Of a stretch of 11,524 nt of DNA, positions 1-7,095 are shown one piece after another. The notes below the pieces were generated by a model. That model had not been told where the DNA came from. It saw only the letters and a list, made by a program, of their open reading frames with translations, and ran no database searches. Source of the DNA: Mucilaginibacter sp. (GTDB lineage Bacteria; Bacteroidota; Bacteroidia; Sphingobacteriales; Sphingobacteriaceae); NCBI GenBank assembly GCA_028288315.1, contig JAQBNY010000246.1, positions 1 through 11,524 of the forward strand, read 5' to 3'. Made by a program: the position numbers and the translations under genes. Every line of letters begins with the position of its first letter. The stretch's first letter is position 1.

Positions 1-1220
1 ATAGGCAAGCCAAGACCAAAGCTATCCTGCAATAATGATTGACGGATCTTTTTAAACCTGTGGAAAATATAAGGTAGTTGTTCGGCGTCTATTCCTATGC
101 CGGTATCGGCTATATTTATATTATAACCAGCTTTTTCTAACCCGCCCGTTATTTTTATTGTGCCATTGGGGCGGTTATATTTAATGGCATTATTTACCAG
201 GTTAAACAGCAGGTTAAACAACAAAAACTTATTTACATTTATTAACTCTACATCATCGGTTATTAATATTTCTAAACTAATATTTTTCTCCTGCAGGCGT
301 ATAGAAATTTCGTCATATACATCCTGTAATAATGTGGCTACAGATATTTTGTCTTCTTTTAAAAATTGGTCGTTTTCTATCTGTGATATTAGCAGGAGGG
401 TTTTGGTAATGCTTTTTAAGCGATTCAATATCTTTTGCATTTCAAGCATACGCACTTTTAGTTCGTCGGCAATATCTTCCTGCTCAAACATATTCTCAAT
501 TTTTGATTGCAATATGGATATAGGAGTCATTAACTCGTGCGACGCGTTAGAGATAAATTCCCGCTCTTTTTGAAAAGCCTTTTCAATAGTTTCTATCATC
601 TGGTAGATACTGAGATCCAGATGCTGAAAATCGGAAGTGCTGGTTTTAACCTGCTTATATGATGTAAAGGCGGGGAACTTAGTGCCTATTAACTTGGTTT
701 TAATAATAAGGCTAAGCGGTTTTAAAATATAATTGGCATATAATACATCGGCCAAAATAGTGAGCAATACCATGCCGAGCAATACTTGAAGGGCAATGTT
801 TTGTAATGGCCCGGTGGTTTCGCCAATGGTATCAATGCTTTTACCTATCTCCAGTAAATATGTTTTGTTGCCTACCACAAAAGTATGGCTCAAAATGCGA
901 TAATCTATTGTATCCCGCTCAACCAGGCGCTGCTCATCTTGTATAGTATCTAAAAAAGAGCCATTCTCAACGGTATCCAGACTTACATATTCTTCTTTTA
1001 GGGGCAGATAACTGCCATAGCTTTCGCCATCCTCTATATAAGTTTTAATGCCACGTTCTTTAACAATTTGTAAAAGCTTGTTCTTTTGCTTTACTAAACG
1101 ATTATCGGTATAGTTTTTATTAATGTTTTTAATTAAAGAAGGTAGCAGCAACACAAAAAGGGTTACAATAACCAATTTTGATATGGCATTAAACAGCGTA
1201 AGTTTGGTTTTAAGTTTCAA
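1..1220 (-). CDS. Sensor histidine kinase, C-terminus cut by window edge
   Basis: Transmembrane sensor kinase partnered with the response regulator just upstream. The visible 406 residues show a first membrane segment (about 12-30), an extracytoplasmic sensor region (about 31-142) that I do not recognise, and a second membrane segment (about 143-165). The H-box is SNASHELMTPIS with phospho-acceptor His228, followed by the N-box LVNNAIKYN (341-349), the G1 box ADTGIGID (371-378), IFHRF (385-389) and the start of the G2 box FGLGL (401-405). The last ATP-lid residues lie outside the window. The start is inferred to be TTG at 1220: the frame has a stop at 1241-1239, no ATG or GTG lies between, and the next in-frame ATG is in the second membrane segment. 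The TTG begins 4 bp after the regulator's stop, which fits translational coupling. The kinase assignment is firm; its signal is unknown. Confidence 0.93.
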   Translation of the reverse strand, partial: MKLKTKLTLFNAISKLVIVTLFVLLLPSLIKNINKNYTDNRLVKQKNKLLQIVKERGIKTYIEDGESYGSYLPLKEEYVSLDTVENGSFLDTIQDEQRLVERDTIDYRILSHTFVVGNKTYLLEIGKSIDTIGETTGPLQNIALQVLLGMVLLTILADVLYANYILKPLSLIIKTKLIGTKFPAFTSYKQVKTSTSDFQHLDLSIYQMIETIEKAFQKEREFISNASHELMTPISILQSKIENMFEQEDIADELKVRMLEMQKILNRLKSITKTLLLISQIENDQFLKEDKISVATLLQDVYDEISIRLQEKNISLEILITDDVELINVNKFLLFNLLFNLVNNAIKYNRPNGTIKITGGLEKAGYNINIADTGIGIDAEQLPYIFHRFKKIRQSLLQDSFGLGLP

Positions 1221-1224
1221 ATAC

Positions 1225-1908
1225 TTAAAAGTTTGTTTTTATACGATAACCCAATCCGCGTACTGTTTCAAGCCAGTCTGCAGGGGCGTATACACTTAAT
1301 TTTTTACGGATGTTTTTTATATGCGCGTCAATAAAGTTTGAATCGTAATCATCATTAATAATACTGCCCCAAATATGTTCGCTTAGCTGCCCCCGGCTTA
1401 GGGTACGGTTCTTATGTAAAAGTAGGTAAGCTATCAGGTCAAACTCCTTTTTAGTGATGGTGCTAACGGCGCTATTTTGGTATGCAATGTTTCGGTCGGT
1501 AAGATTTATCAAAAAGCCATCCAGCTCAATAATATGATTTATAAGCCCAAACTTTCTGCGTGTAATGGCCTGCATGCGGCTTTGCAGTTCTAAGAGAGAA
1601 AATGGTTTTGGCAGATAATCATCAGCACCCAGGTCTAATCCTTTAATCCTGTCGTTAACTTCGGCACGGGCGGTAAGAATTATACATGCTGCTTCGGGAT
1701 TGTTCTTTTTTGCCTCTTTTAGTAAATCAAGGCCTTCATAATCTGGCAGGCCAAGATCAAGCAGGATAAAATCATAAAGATTTACGGCTATTTTTTCTGA
1801 TGCAGATTTGCCGTTAAAGCATACCTCGCAAATGAAATTATGTTTTGATAAAAATAACTCAATCTCATAAGCAAGGGCTTTTTCGTCCTCTATAATTAAA
1901 ACATTCAT
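1225..1908 (-). CDS. OmpR/PhoB-family response regulator
   Basis: DNA-binding response regulator of 227 residues, the usual length for the OmpR family. The receiver domain (about 1-115) has the acidic pair Glu7/Asp8, phospho-acceptor Asp51 in LLDLGLP, Thr79 and Lys101 in PKPF, so all catalytic positions are intact. The C-terminal winged-helix domain (about 130-225) ends in the typical VRGLGYRI. The gene sits 7 bp after the stop of the barrel-protein gene and 4 bp before the histidine kinase, so it is almost certainly co-transcribed with both and phosphorylated by the neighbouring kinase. Its targets cannot be read from the sequence; autoregulation of its own unit is a reasonable guess. Confidence 0.97.
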   Translation of the reverse strand: MNVLIIEDEKALAYEIELFLSKHNFICEVCFNGKSASEKIAVNLYDFILLDLGLPDYEGLDLLKEAKKNNPEAACIILTARAEVNDRIKGLDLGADDYLPKPFSLLELQSRMQAITRRKFGLINHIIELDGFLINLTDRNIAYQNSAVSTITKKEFDLIAYLLLHKNRTLSRGQLSEHIWGSIINDDYDSNFIDAHIKNIRKKLSVYAPADWLETVRGLGYRIKTNF

Positions 1909-1915
1909 TCAAGCG

Positions 1916-2794
1916 TTAATAAAAAACGTAATAAAACGTAAAATTAAAGAAAGATTCCCGGTGATTTTTTAAAGTACCCTCCACATTTACTGGCATAGAA
2001 TATTTCCATGAAGCCTCTAACGTGTAATGCGGCCGGTTGTAAGCTAACGGCACTTTAAAGCTATAGTTAAGCACGTTAAACATTGCATTTGAACGGGCGT
2101 GCTCTCCATTTTCATTGCGGACGTAAATATTATCAGCCTGCAACTGATATTGATGATCTATAGAGTATCGTTGAACAAAGTTTTGTGTACCCAGGATAAT
2201 ATTAAATGTTGGGGTGATAGACAAATAATCCTTATCATCAAAAACACTAAAATTACTTTCAAAGTATTTCGAATTGCTTATGGTTGTAAAAAAGTCATAT
2301 GATTTGCCAAACAGGTAATCGGCTATGATGCTTGTTTTAAGATACTTCCAATCGTAAGAGTTTTTAAAATTAATATCGTTTGATGATGCCGATTTTATGA
2401 TCTCTGATTCATTATTAAATATGAACCGGGTATAACTTATGGTGCCGGTGAATTTTTTAGATAAACGATAAAAATAACCACCGCCAACATCAACCTCATC
2501 AACCACCTGCTTATAACCCAAAACCTTTAAAGCGGAGCCATATACAAAAATGCCAGATTTATAGTTCAAGATCATATCGGCAGCCATAAAAGGGTACTTA
2601 ATAGGGCCTGTACGGCCAAAAAAGAGTGCATCGCTACCATAGCTTATACCCGCAGAAGCTGAATTTTTTTTGACAATAGCGCCAGTATCTGCCACTGCGT
2701 AACTATCCCTGTACGGAATAAGTGCCGGGTTAAACGAGGCCGCGTTAAGTACATTGCAGAGCATTATAAAAAGCAGTGCGCCGAAGTATCTCAT
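1916..2794 (-). CDS. Outer-membrane beta-barrel-like protein, family unknown
   Basis: Exported protein of 292 residues that I cannot assign to a named family. A signal peptide is evident at the N-terminus (hydrophobic 4-16, likely cleavage after LNA at 18). Cys13 is not in a proper lipobox, so a lipoprotein is unlikely. The rest is rich in alternating polar/aromatic strands (for example GYFYRLSKKFTGTISYTRF) and ends in FNFTFYYVFY, an aromatic C-terminus of the kind used as an outer-membrane assembly signal. This supports a small outer-membrane barrel of roughly 12 strands (inference). It lies 27 bp after a small secreted protein gene and 7 bp before the response regulator, so its production is tied to the two-component system. 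It could be a sensor input, a target, or a partner of the small secreted protein. Confidence 0.8.
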   Translation of the reverse strand: MRYFGALLFIMLCNVLNAASFNPALIPYRDSYAVADTGAIVKKNSASAGISYGSDALFFGRTGPIKYPFMAADMILNYKSGIFVYGSALKVLGYKQVVDEVDVGGGYFYRLSKKFTGTISYTRFIFNNESEIIKSASSNDINFKNSYDWKYLKTSIIADYLFGKSYDFFTTISNSKYFESNFSVFDDKDYLSITPTFNIILGTQNFVQRYSIDHQYQLQADNIYVRNENGEHARSNAMFNVLNYSFKVPLAYNRPHYTLEASWKYSMPVNVEGTLKNHRESFFNFTFYYVFY

Positions 2795-2821
2795 TGATAA
2801 CTAATTTCTGTTTTAACCATA

Positions 2822-3151
2822 TTAATTGTTGTTTCTTCTTGGTATTTCTGGTGGCCTTTCTAAACCATCAGGGCGGCGTTGCCTTTTGGGCTTAGTATTT
2901 TTATGATCTGTCTCCTCAACCTTTTCAGGCTTTGGCAATTTTTTAGCCTTGGCTATCTCCTTAATTTTCTTTTTTTCCTCTTCTGTCTGGTGCTTAGCGT
3001 TTTTTGTTGAAACAGTATCACGTTGTAACGAATAATTAGCATTCAGAGATATATTATCACCAAAAAAGTTGTGAAAGCCAGTATTATTAGCAGATGACAA
3101 GCGTGGTACGAATATCATTAAGAGTACAATATACAAAAACCACTTTATCAT
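2822..3151 (-). CDS. Small secreted basic protein, unknown function
   Basis: A 109-residue protein that I do not recognise. It has a clear signal peptide (hydrophobic 4-16, likely cleavage after SSA at 21), a short neutral stretch (22-50), a highly charged Lys/Glu segment (about 55-75) that may be helical, and a Pro/Lys/Arg-rich tail ending RPPEIPRRNNN. There is no cysteine, so no lipobox or disulfide. The mature protein is strongly basic and probably largely disordered after residue 50. It is the first gene of a four-gene minus-strand unit with an outer-membrane barrel, a response regulator and a kinase. A periplasmic ligand, adaptor or cell-wall-binding role is conceivable, but nothing in the sequence proves it. 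Spacing, signal peptide and shared orientation support a real gene. Confidence 0.75.
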   Translation of the reverse strand: MIKWFLYIVLLMIFVPRLSSANNTGFHNFFGDNISLNANYSLQRDTVSTKNAKHQTEEEKKKIKEIAKAKKLPKPEKVEETDHKNTKPKRQRRPDGLERPPEIPRRNNN

Positions 3152-3297
3152 TGAGAGGGAGAAAAGAATATGCTTAATTATTTGTGCAAATATCAGATAA
3201 TTTGCAGGCCATATTATAAATAATTAATACAAAGTAAAAGTGCACCAAATTTTAGTGAAACTAAATTAATTAAAAATACAATAAGTTAAAACAGGCC
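3152..3297 (-). promoter_or_regulatory. AT-rich gap carrying the likely promoter of the four-gene unit
   Basis: This 146-bp stretch separates the apbE stop from the small secreted protein. It must hold the promoter of the downstream unit if apbE does not read through. Read on the minus strand it holds near matches to the Bacteroidota -7 element TAnnTTTG (TTACTTTG at about 3233-3226, GATATTTG at about 3194-3187), but neither has a good -33 TTTG at the right spacing. A small 5-bp hairpin (TTTAG 3251-3255 with CTAAA 3261-3265) is too weak to call a terminator. I see no coding sequence. Confidence 0.3.
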
Positions 3298-4212
3298 TTA
3301 GGCCACCAGGTTAATATCTCTTGATGTATACACCCGCGAATGATCATCAACTATGATACATGCCATTTGGTTTAGCTTGTTTATTAAATATAAGCCGGCA
3401 TTTATACCCATTGCAATAATAGGTGTTGCCATAGCATCGGCCAGTTCTGCACCAGGTGTAATAATACTTACGCTCTTTATTTCGCTAACCTGGAACCCGT
3501 TTGCAGGATCAATGTTGCTTGTATTTTTATTAGCTGTAGTATTATTCTTGTCAACATTTAAAGAAGTAGCTACAGCCATGTTGCTAATGTTCATATTAGC
3601 ATAAGGCTGTCCGGCTTGCTGTGGATCTGCTGTAGCAATGGTCCAGGGGGTATTATCAGGTTGCAGGCCCCAGCTTAGTAAATCGCCGCCTGCGTTAATA
3701 ACTCCGCTGCTAACGTCCTGCATTTGTAAAATATATTTAGCCCTGTCTGCAGCGTAACCTCTGCTAATGGCGCTAAAGCCTATGCGCATTCCTTTGTTTT
3801 TTAAAAACACGGTTTGTGCGGCGGCATCCAATATAATATTTTTATAGTTGGTGAAAGATGCTTTATTTTTTGATGTTTTACCATTAGTAGCCAAAGTAGA
3901 ATAGCTAATATCAAATGTACCGTGAGTAAGTTCAGATATTTGAAGAGAGCGGTCTATCAGCCTGTAAATTTCTGCATCAATATAAACCGGTTTAATACCC
4001 GCATTGCGGTTAATCTCGTTGATCTTACTGTCTTCGGTAAGTGTGCTTAACAGCTTTTCAACCCGGTTAATTTCATTAATGGCGGTATCAATTCGCTCAT
4101 TTGCCCAAACAGGATCATTGGCAACCAAACTAATCTCGAACCGGTTACCCATTAAACGTGTTTCACGCCCTAATATGATTGAATTTCCCGTTAACTTCTT
4201 TACTGCCATCAT
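3298..4212 (-). CDS. apbE: ApbE-like FAD:protein FMN transferase, divergent
   Basis: ApbE-family enzymes use Mg2+ and FAD to attach FMN covalently to a Thr/Ser of target flavoproteins. The 304 residues follow the family in order: MGNRFEIS near the N-terminus (usual MGTxFEI), LSTLTEDSKINEIN (usual STF..SEI..IN), a central FSAISRGYAADRA (usual GaIAKGYAVDxa), VINAGGDLLSWG, and C-terminal SNIDPANGF (usual HIIDPxTG) followed by ADAMATPIIAMG, whose Asp and Thr are the metal-binding positions in the family. Several normally conserved residues are changed (T to N in the first motif, K to R in KGY, H to N in HIIDP). No signal peptide or lipobox is visible, although most ApbE proteins are exported; the in-frame region upstream of the ATG has no alternative ATG, GTG or TTG start before a stop. 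ATGATG at 4212 leaves two equivalent starts. No flavoprotein substrate is in the window. Confidence 0.85.
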   Translation of the reverse strand: MMAVKKLTGNSIILGRETRLMGNRFEISLVANDPVWANERIDTAINEINRVEKLLSTLTEDSKINEINRNAGIKPVYIDAEIYRLIDRSLQISELTHGTFDISYSTLATNGKTSKNKASFTNYKNIILDAAAQTVFLKNKGMRIGFSAISRGYAADRAKYILQMQDVSSGVINAGGDLLSWGLQPDNTPWTIATADPQQAGQPYANMNISNMAVATSLNVDKNNTTANKNTSNIDPANGFQVSEIKSVSIITPGAELADAMATPIIAMGINAGLYLINKLNQMACIIVDDHSRVYTSRDINLVA

Positions 4213-4229
4213 AGGTATAAAAATTATAC

Positions 4230-4280
4230 AGTTACAATAGTGTACACATACTATACGTATTATGGTATGCGAGTGTAACT
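4230..4280 (-). promoter_or_regulatory. Palindromic leader upstream of apbE
   Basis: Between the candidate promoter element and the apbE start lies nested dyad symmetry: a 7-bp outer pair AGTTACA (4230-4236) with TGTAACT (4274-4280), an inner CATAC (4247-4251) with GTATG (4265-4269), and the 8-bp palindrome ATACGTAT (4253-4260) near the centre. It would sit in the 5' leader of apbE and could be an RNA hairpin or an operator. It does not resemble an FMN riboswitch. Confidence 0.35.
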
Positions 4281-4289
4281 ATATTATAC

Positions 4290-4297
4290 CAAAAATA
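4290..4297 (-). promoter_or_regulatory. Candidate -7 promoter element for apbE
   Basis: The minus strand reads TATTTTTG, an exact match to the Bacteroidota -7 consensus TAnnTTTG, about 78 bp upstream of the apbE start and just downstream of the prfA terminator. No good -33 TTTG is visible at 17-23 bp, so this rests on the -7 element and position only. Confidence 0.4.
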
Positions 4298-4335
4298 GTT
4301 GGGTAATATGAAATTAACATGAAAAGGAAATTCCT

Positions 4336-4377
4336 AATAATGCAAAAGGCACCCATTTGGGTGCCTTTTGCATTATT
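4336..4377 (-). terminator. Intrinsic terminator of prfA
   Basis: A perfect 19-bp inverted repeat (4336-4354 with 4359-4377) around a 4-nt loop, 15 bp past the prfA stop. The GC-rich core GGCACCC/GGGTGCC is followed by TTTT on either strand, so it could stop transcription in both directions. With no plus-strand gene nearby, its job is to end the prfA transcript and insulate apbE. Confidence 0.92.
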
Positions 4378-4392
4378 GAAAGACTTTAAACA

Positions 4393-5466
4393 TTAAGCTG
4401 CAGTACCTTCTTTTAACCTTTCGGCATTTTCTGCAAACTGCAGGGCTTCCATAATTTCCTGAAGGTCGCCGTTCATAACACCGGTTAAATTATAAATAGT
4501 TAAACCAATACGGTGTTCAGTTAAGCGGCCCTGCGGATAGTTATAGGTACGTACTTTAGCTGATCTGTCACCTGTGGCCACCATGGTTTTACGCTTTTTA
4601 GATGTTTCTTCAAGGTGCTTTTGCAGCTCCATTTCGTAAACACGTGAGCGTAATACCCCTAATGCTTTATCATAGTTCTTTAATTGCGATTTTTGATCCT
4701 GGCATTGGGCAACAATACCGGTAGGGATGTGCGTTAAACGCACGGCAGAATAGGTAGTATTTACCGACTGACCGCCCGGGCCTGATGCGCAAAACAAATC
4801 CTTACGGATATCACTTACCTGCAGATCAATATCAAATTCATCAACCTCTGGCAATACCACTACAGATGCAGCCGATGTATGTACACGGCCCTGTGTTTCG
4901 GTATCAGGTACACGCTGTACGCGGTGCACGCCAGATTCATATTTAAAATTACCGTAAGCGTCTTCGGCCATTACGTTAAAAACAATTTCCTTGTAACCGC
5001 CTGATGTACCTTCGGTATAATCAACCAGTTCGGTTTTCCAACCGCGTTTTTCGCAATAGCGCATGTACATGCGGTACATATCGCCAGCAAATAATGCCGC
5101 TTCGTCGCCACCGGTACCGCCACGTATTTCTATAATTGCATTTTTAGAATCTTCCGGATCCTTTGGAATCAGCATCAAACGGATAACTTCTTCTATTTCG
5201 TCTTGTTTTACAAGCAGTTCATCCAGCTCCATTTTTGCCATTTCGCGAAACTCTTCATCCTTTTCGGTAGATAAAATTTCTTTATTGGTGTCAATATTGC
5301 TCATAATGTTGCGGTATATATTATACTGGTCAACAATTTTAGCAAGGTCCTTATATTCTTTATTTAGCTGGGCAAAACGCTTCATATCAGCCATGGCATC
5401 AGGGCTGCTTAATTCGCCTTCTACGGTTTTCCAGCGTTGAAATATTAATTCTAATTTCTCTAACAT
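4393..5466 (-). CDS. prfA: Peptide chain release factor 1
   Basis: Cytoplasmic class-I release factor that recognises UAA and UAG stop codons and triggers peptide release on the ribosome. At 357 residues it has the standard bacterial length. The N-terminal helical domain (about 1-105) is followed by GGTGGDEAALFAGDMY (116-131), the codon-recognition tripeptide Pro187-Asp188-Thr189 in RVPDTETQGRVHTSA (the PxT type of RF1, not the SPF of RF2), and the catalytic GGQ at 231-233 in SGPGGQSVNTT, where the Gln is normally methylated by PrmC. It is a single-gene unit with a candidate promoter about 150 bp upstream and a strong terminator directly downstream. Nothing unusual was seen. Confidence 0.98.
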   Translation of the reverse strand: MLEKLELIFQRWKTVEGELSSPDAMADMKRFAQLNKEYKDLAKIVDQYNIYRNIMSNIDTNKEILSTEKDEEFREMAKMELDELLVKQDEIEEVIRLMLIPKDPEDSKNAIIEIRGGTGGDEAALFAGDMYRMYMRYCEKRGWKTELVDYTEGTSGGYKEIVFNVMAEDAYGNFKYESGVHRVQRVPDTETQGRVHTSAASVVVLPEVDEFDIDLQVSDIRKDLFCASGPGGQSVNTTYSAVRLTHIPTGIVAQCQDQKSQLKNYDKALGVLRSRVYEMELQKHLEETSKKRKTMVATGDRSAKVRTYNYPQGRLTEHRIGLTIYNLTGVMNGDLQEIMEALQFAENAERLKEGTAA

Positions 5467-5615
5467 CTTCTTATTTGAAAATCAATTACAGTGGTTATAG
5501 GTTACTATAGCCCCGCTTTTATTACAAGCTTTGTGCCATTACACAACCTAAACAGAGGTATTCCACTCAATTAGGCTTGGTTTTTTGCTACAAGACAACA
5601 ACTTATAAAAACATG

Positions 5616-5646
5616 CAAAAATACGCAATTTAAGGCATATAATAAA
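5616..5646 (-). promoter_or_regulatory. Candidate promoter of prfA
   Basis: On the minus strand TTTA (5646-5643) is followed after 19 bp by TATTTTTG (5623-5616). This matches the Bacteroidota pattern TTTG-N19-TAnnTTTG with one mismatch in the upstream box. Transcription would begin near 5610, leaving a leader of about 145 nt. The rest of the 201-bp gap (5467-5667) shows no gene or convincing terminator. Confidence 0.45.
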
Positions 5647-5667
5647 TTCAGCGAATTGTAAAGAGAT

Positions 5668-6441
5668 TTATAGCGAAGTAATAGGTTTTTCAACCTTTTC
5701 AAAATACTTAAGGTCTAAGTTTTCGCCATTAAAAACGGCATAGGTATTATAATTTACCCATTCGCCCAGGTTTATATAGCGGCTATTGTCTGATAGTTTA
5801 ATATCAAGTGGTAAATGCCTGTGTCCAAATATCAGGTAATTGTAGTGCTTAGTTTTTAATAATTCTTTAGAATAACTAACCAACCATTCGTGTTGGTGAA
5901 CTCTTAAATGTTCTGTACGCCCGCCCTCAATGCGGCTCTGCCTTGACCATATGTTGGCTATACCTACCCCTAAGTTTGGGTGGATGCGGGCAAAAAGCCA
6001 CTGGCAAATTGAACTGCGAAATATCTTTTTTAATATTTTATAACTAGTATCACCAGGGCCCAGTCCGTCGCCGTGGTGCAGAAAAAACTTTTTACCACCG
6101 CGCTCAATTTCCAGTTCATTAGTAATAATAGTAGCGTTAAGCTCATTTTTAAAATAGTCAAACATCCACATATCGTGGTTGCCTTTAAAAAAATAAAGCT
6201 TAGTGCCGGCGTCTGCCAATTGTGCCAGCTTGCCTAAGAAACGGATATAACCTTTTGGAACAACTGTATTGTATTCAAACCAAAAATCAAAGGTGTCACC
6301 CATTAGAAAAAGTTCGGCAGCATCATCTTTTATTGTATCCAGCCAGCGTACAATTCGGTCTTCGCGCTCACGTGAAGAAGCATAGCTAATGGCGCCTAAA
6401 TGAAAATCTGAGGCAAAGTAAAGTTTATTACGGGCAGACAT
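5668..6441 (-). CDS. lpxH: UDP-2,3-diacylglucosamine diphosphatase (lipid A synthesis)
   Basis: LpxH hydrolyses UDP-2,3-diacylglucosamine to lipid X and UMP on the cytoplasmic face of the inner membrane, an early step of lipid A synthesis. The 257-residue protein has the full calcineurin-like metallophosphoesterase set: SDFHLG (Asp12, His14), GDTFDFW (48-54), GNHD (87-90), HHGDGLGPGD (122-131) and GHRHLP (206-211), which together hold the two metal ions. The insertion between the fourth and fifth motifs (about 135-195, with RSSICQWLFARIHP and SRQSR) resembles the lipid-binding cap of LpxH-type enzymes. It lies 73 bp downstream of the DUF922-like gene in the same orientation, so it may be the last gene of an SPFH-DUF922-lpxH unit. 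The exact substrate is inferred from family resemblance. Confidence 0.88.
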   Translation of the reverse strand: MSARNKLYFASDFHLGAISYASSREREDRIVRWLDTIKDDAAELFLMGDTFDFWFEYNTVVPKGYIRFLGKLAQLADAGTKLYFFKGNHDMWMFDYFKNELNATIITNELEIERGGKKFFLHHGDGLGPGDTSYKILKKIFRSSICQWLFARIHPNLGVGIANIWSRQSRIEGGRTEHLRVHQHEWLVSYSKELLKTKHYNYLIFGHRHLPLDIKLSDNSRYINLGEWVNYNTYAVFNGENLDLKYFEKVEKPITSL

Positions 6442-6514
6442 AAAGGCTCAAATTACAGGAATAATGTTTAGATGTGCAAGTTTGATTTGTACTGGCAGAA
6501 TTAAAATAAATATA

Positions 6515-7072
6515 CTATAAACTTGCGTTTTCCGGCGGCATGTACTCTAATCTTTTATTGAAATAAATATCCCAGCTGCGTTGTTGCTGGCGGTTCTGCA
6601 TGTGCTGGGTATCCTCATCATAATCAATGTTCAATTGCTTGTACTTGGCATCAATACGGTTAAAAATGTCCATTGCCTCCTGCCTGTAGTTTGATGTAAA
6701 ACGGGTGCGGGTTACAGTCCTTAGTACTTCCTGCTGCTCCAAATAGGCAATATTGTAATGGCCCTGCTCGTGTTTTAATATTTCTGTCAACAATTCTTTT
6801 GAGGTAATCCGCGAGCGGTCTATCCATGAACGGTCACGGTTCATGGTTAGGTTTACATTAAAATTTAGGCGGTATGCATTATTGCTTGTTGATGCCTGGT
6901 AGCTAAAGTTGATGCTGCAATTGGTATAAGCAATCACACCACGGCGGTTTGCCAAAGGTGTGCTCCTGAAATCATCAACGGTTAGCTGCCTGAATGGTTG
7001 CGTAGATGCTGTATACGCAACAATAAGCAGCAAAGTGCAAGCACATGCCGCCCTTAAAAATTTTAACATCAT
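6515..7072 (-). CDS. Secreted DUF922-like protein with HExxH motif
   Basis: The 185-residue product starts at ATGATG (7072 or 7069). A longer frame reaches back to 7237 but would overlap the SPFH gene by 142 bp and hide the signal peptide, so the internal start is preferred. Signal peptide: hydrophobic about 9-20, likely cleavage near TAST (21-24). The mature part contains LTVDDF, SWIDRSR (82-88) and ILKHEQGHYNIAYLEQQEV with HEQGH at 101-105. An HEQxH-F/Y-x-I-A motif after a Trp-containing strand is what I recall of DUF922, a family of unknown function common in Bacteroidota. HExxH suggests a zinc-dependent peptidase, though activity is unproven. The C-terminal 60 residues are Gln/Arg-rich. 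It lies 23 bp after the SPFH gene, so co-expression is likely. Confidence 0.85.
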   Translation of the reverse strand: MMLKFLRAACACTLLLIVAYTASTQPFRQLTVDDFRSTPLANRRGVIAYTNCSINFSYQASTSNNAYRLNFNVNLTMNRDRSWIDRSRITSKELLTEILKHEQGHYNIAYLEQQEVLRTVTRTRFTSNYRQEAMDIFNRIDAKYKQLNIDYDEDTQHMQNRQQQRSWDIYFNKRLEYMPPENASL

Positions 7073-7095
7073 GAAATCAAGTGTAAGTAAATATT

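Noticed and set aside
160..573. A 137-codon plus-strand frame
   Set aside because: It is the shadow of the histidine kinase H-box to G1-box region; the Ser/Phe-rich translation is typical of antisense AT-rich DNA.
3251..3265. Terminator hairpin after apbE
   Set aside because: The stem is only 5 AT-rich pairs without a following T-run on the minus strand, too weak to call.
4230..4280. FMN riboswitch before the flavin-transferase gene
   Set aside because: The conserved RFN-element sequence and its multi-helix layout are absent; only simple dyad symmetry is present.
4393..5466. Release factor 2
   Set aside because: The codon-recognition site reads PDT (PxT type), there is no SPF motif, and there is no sign of a programmed frameshift.
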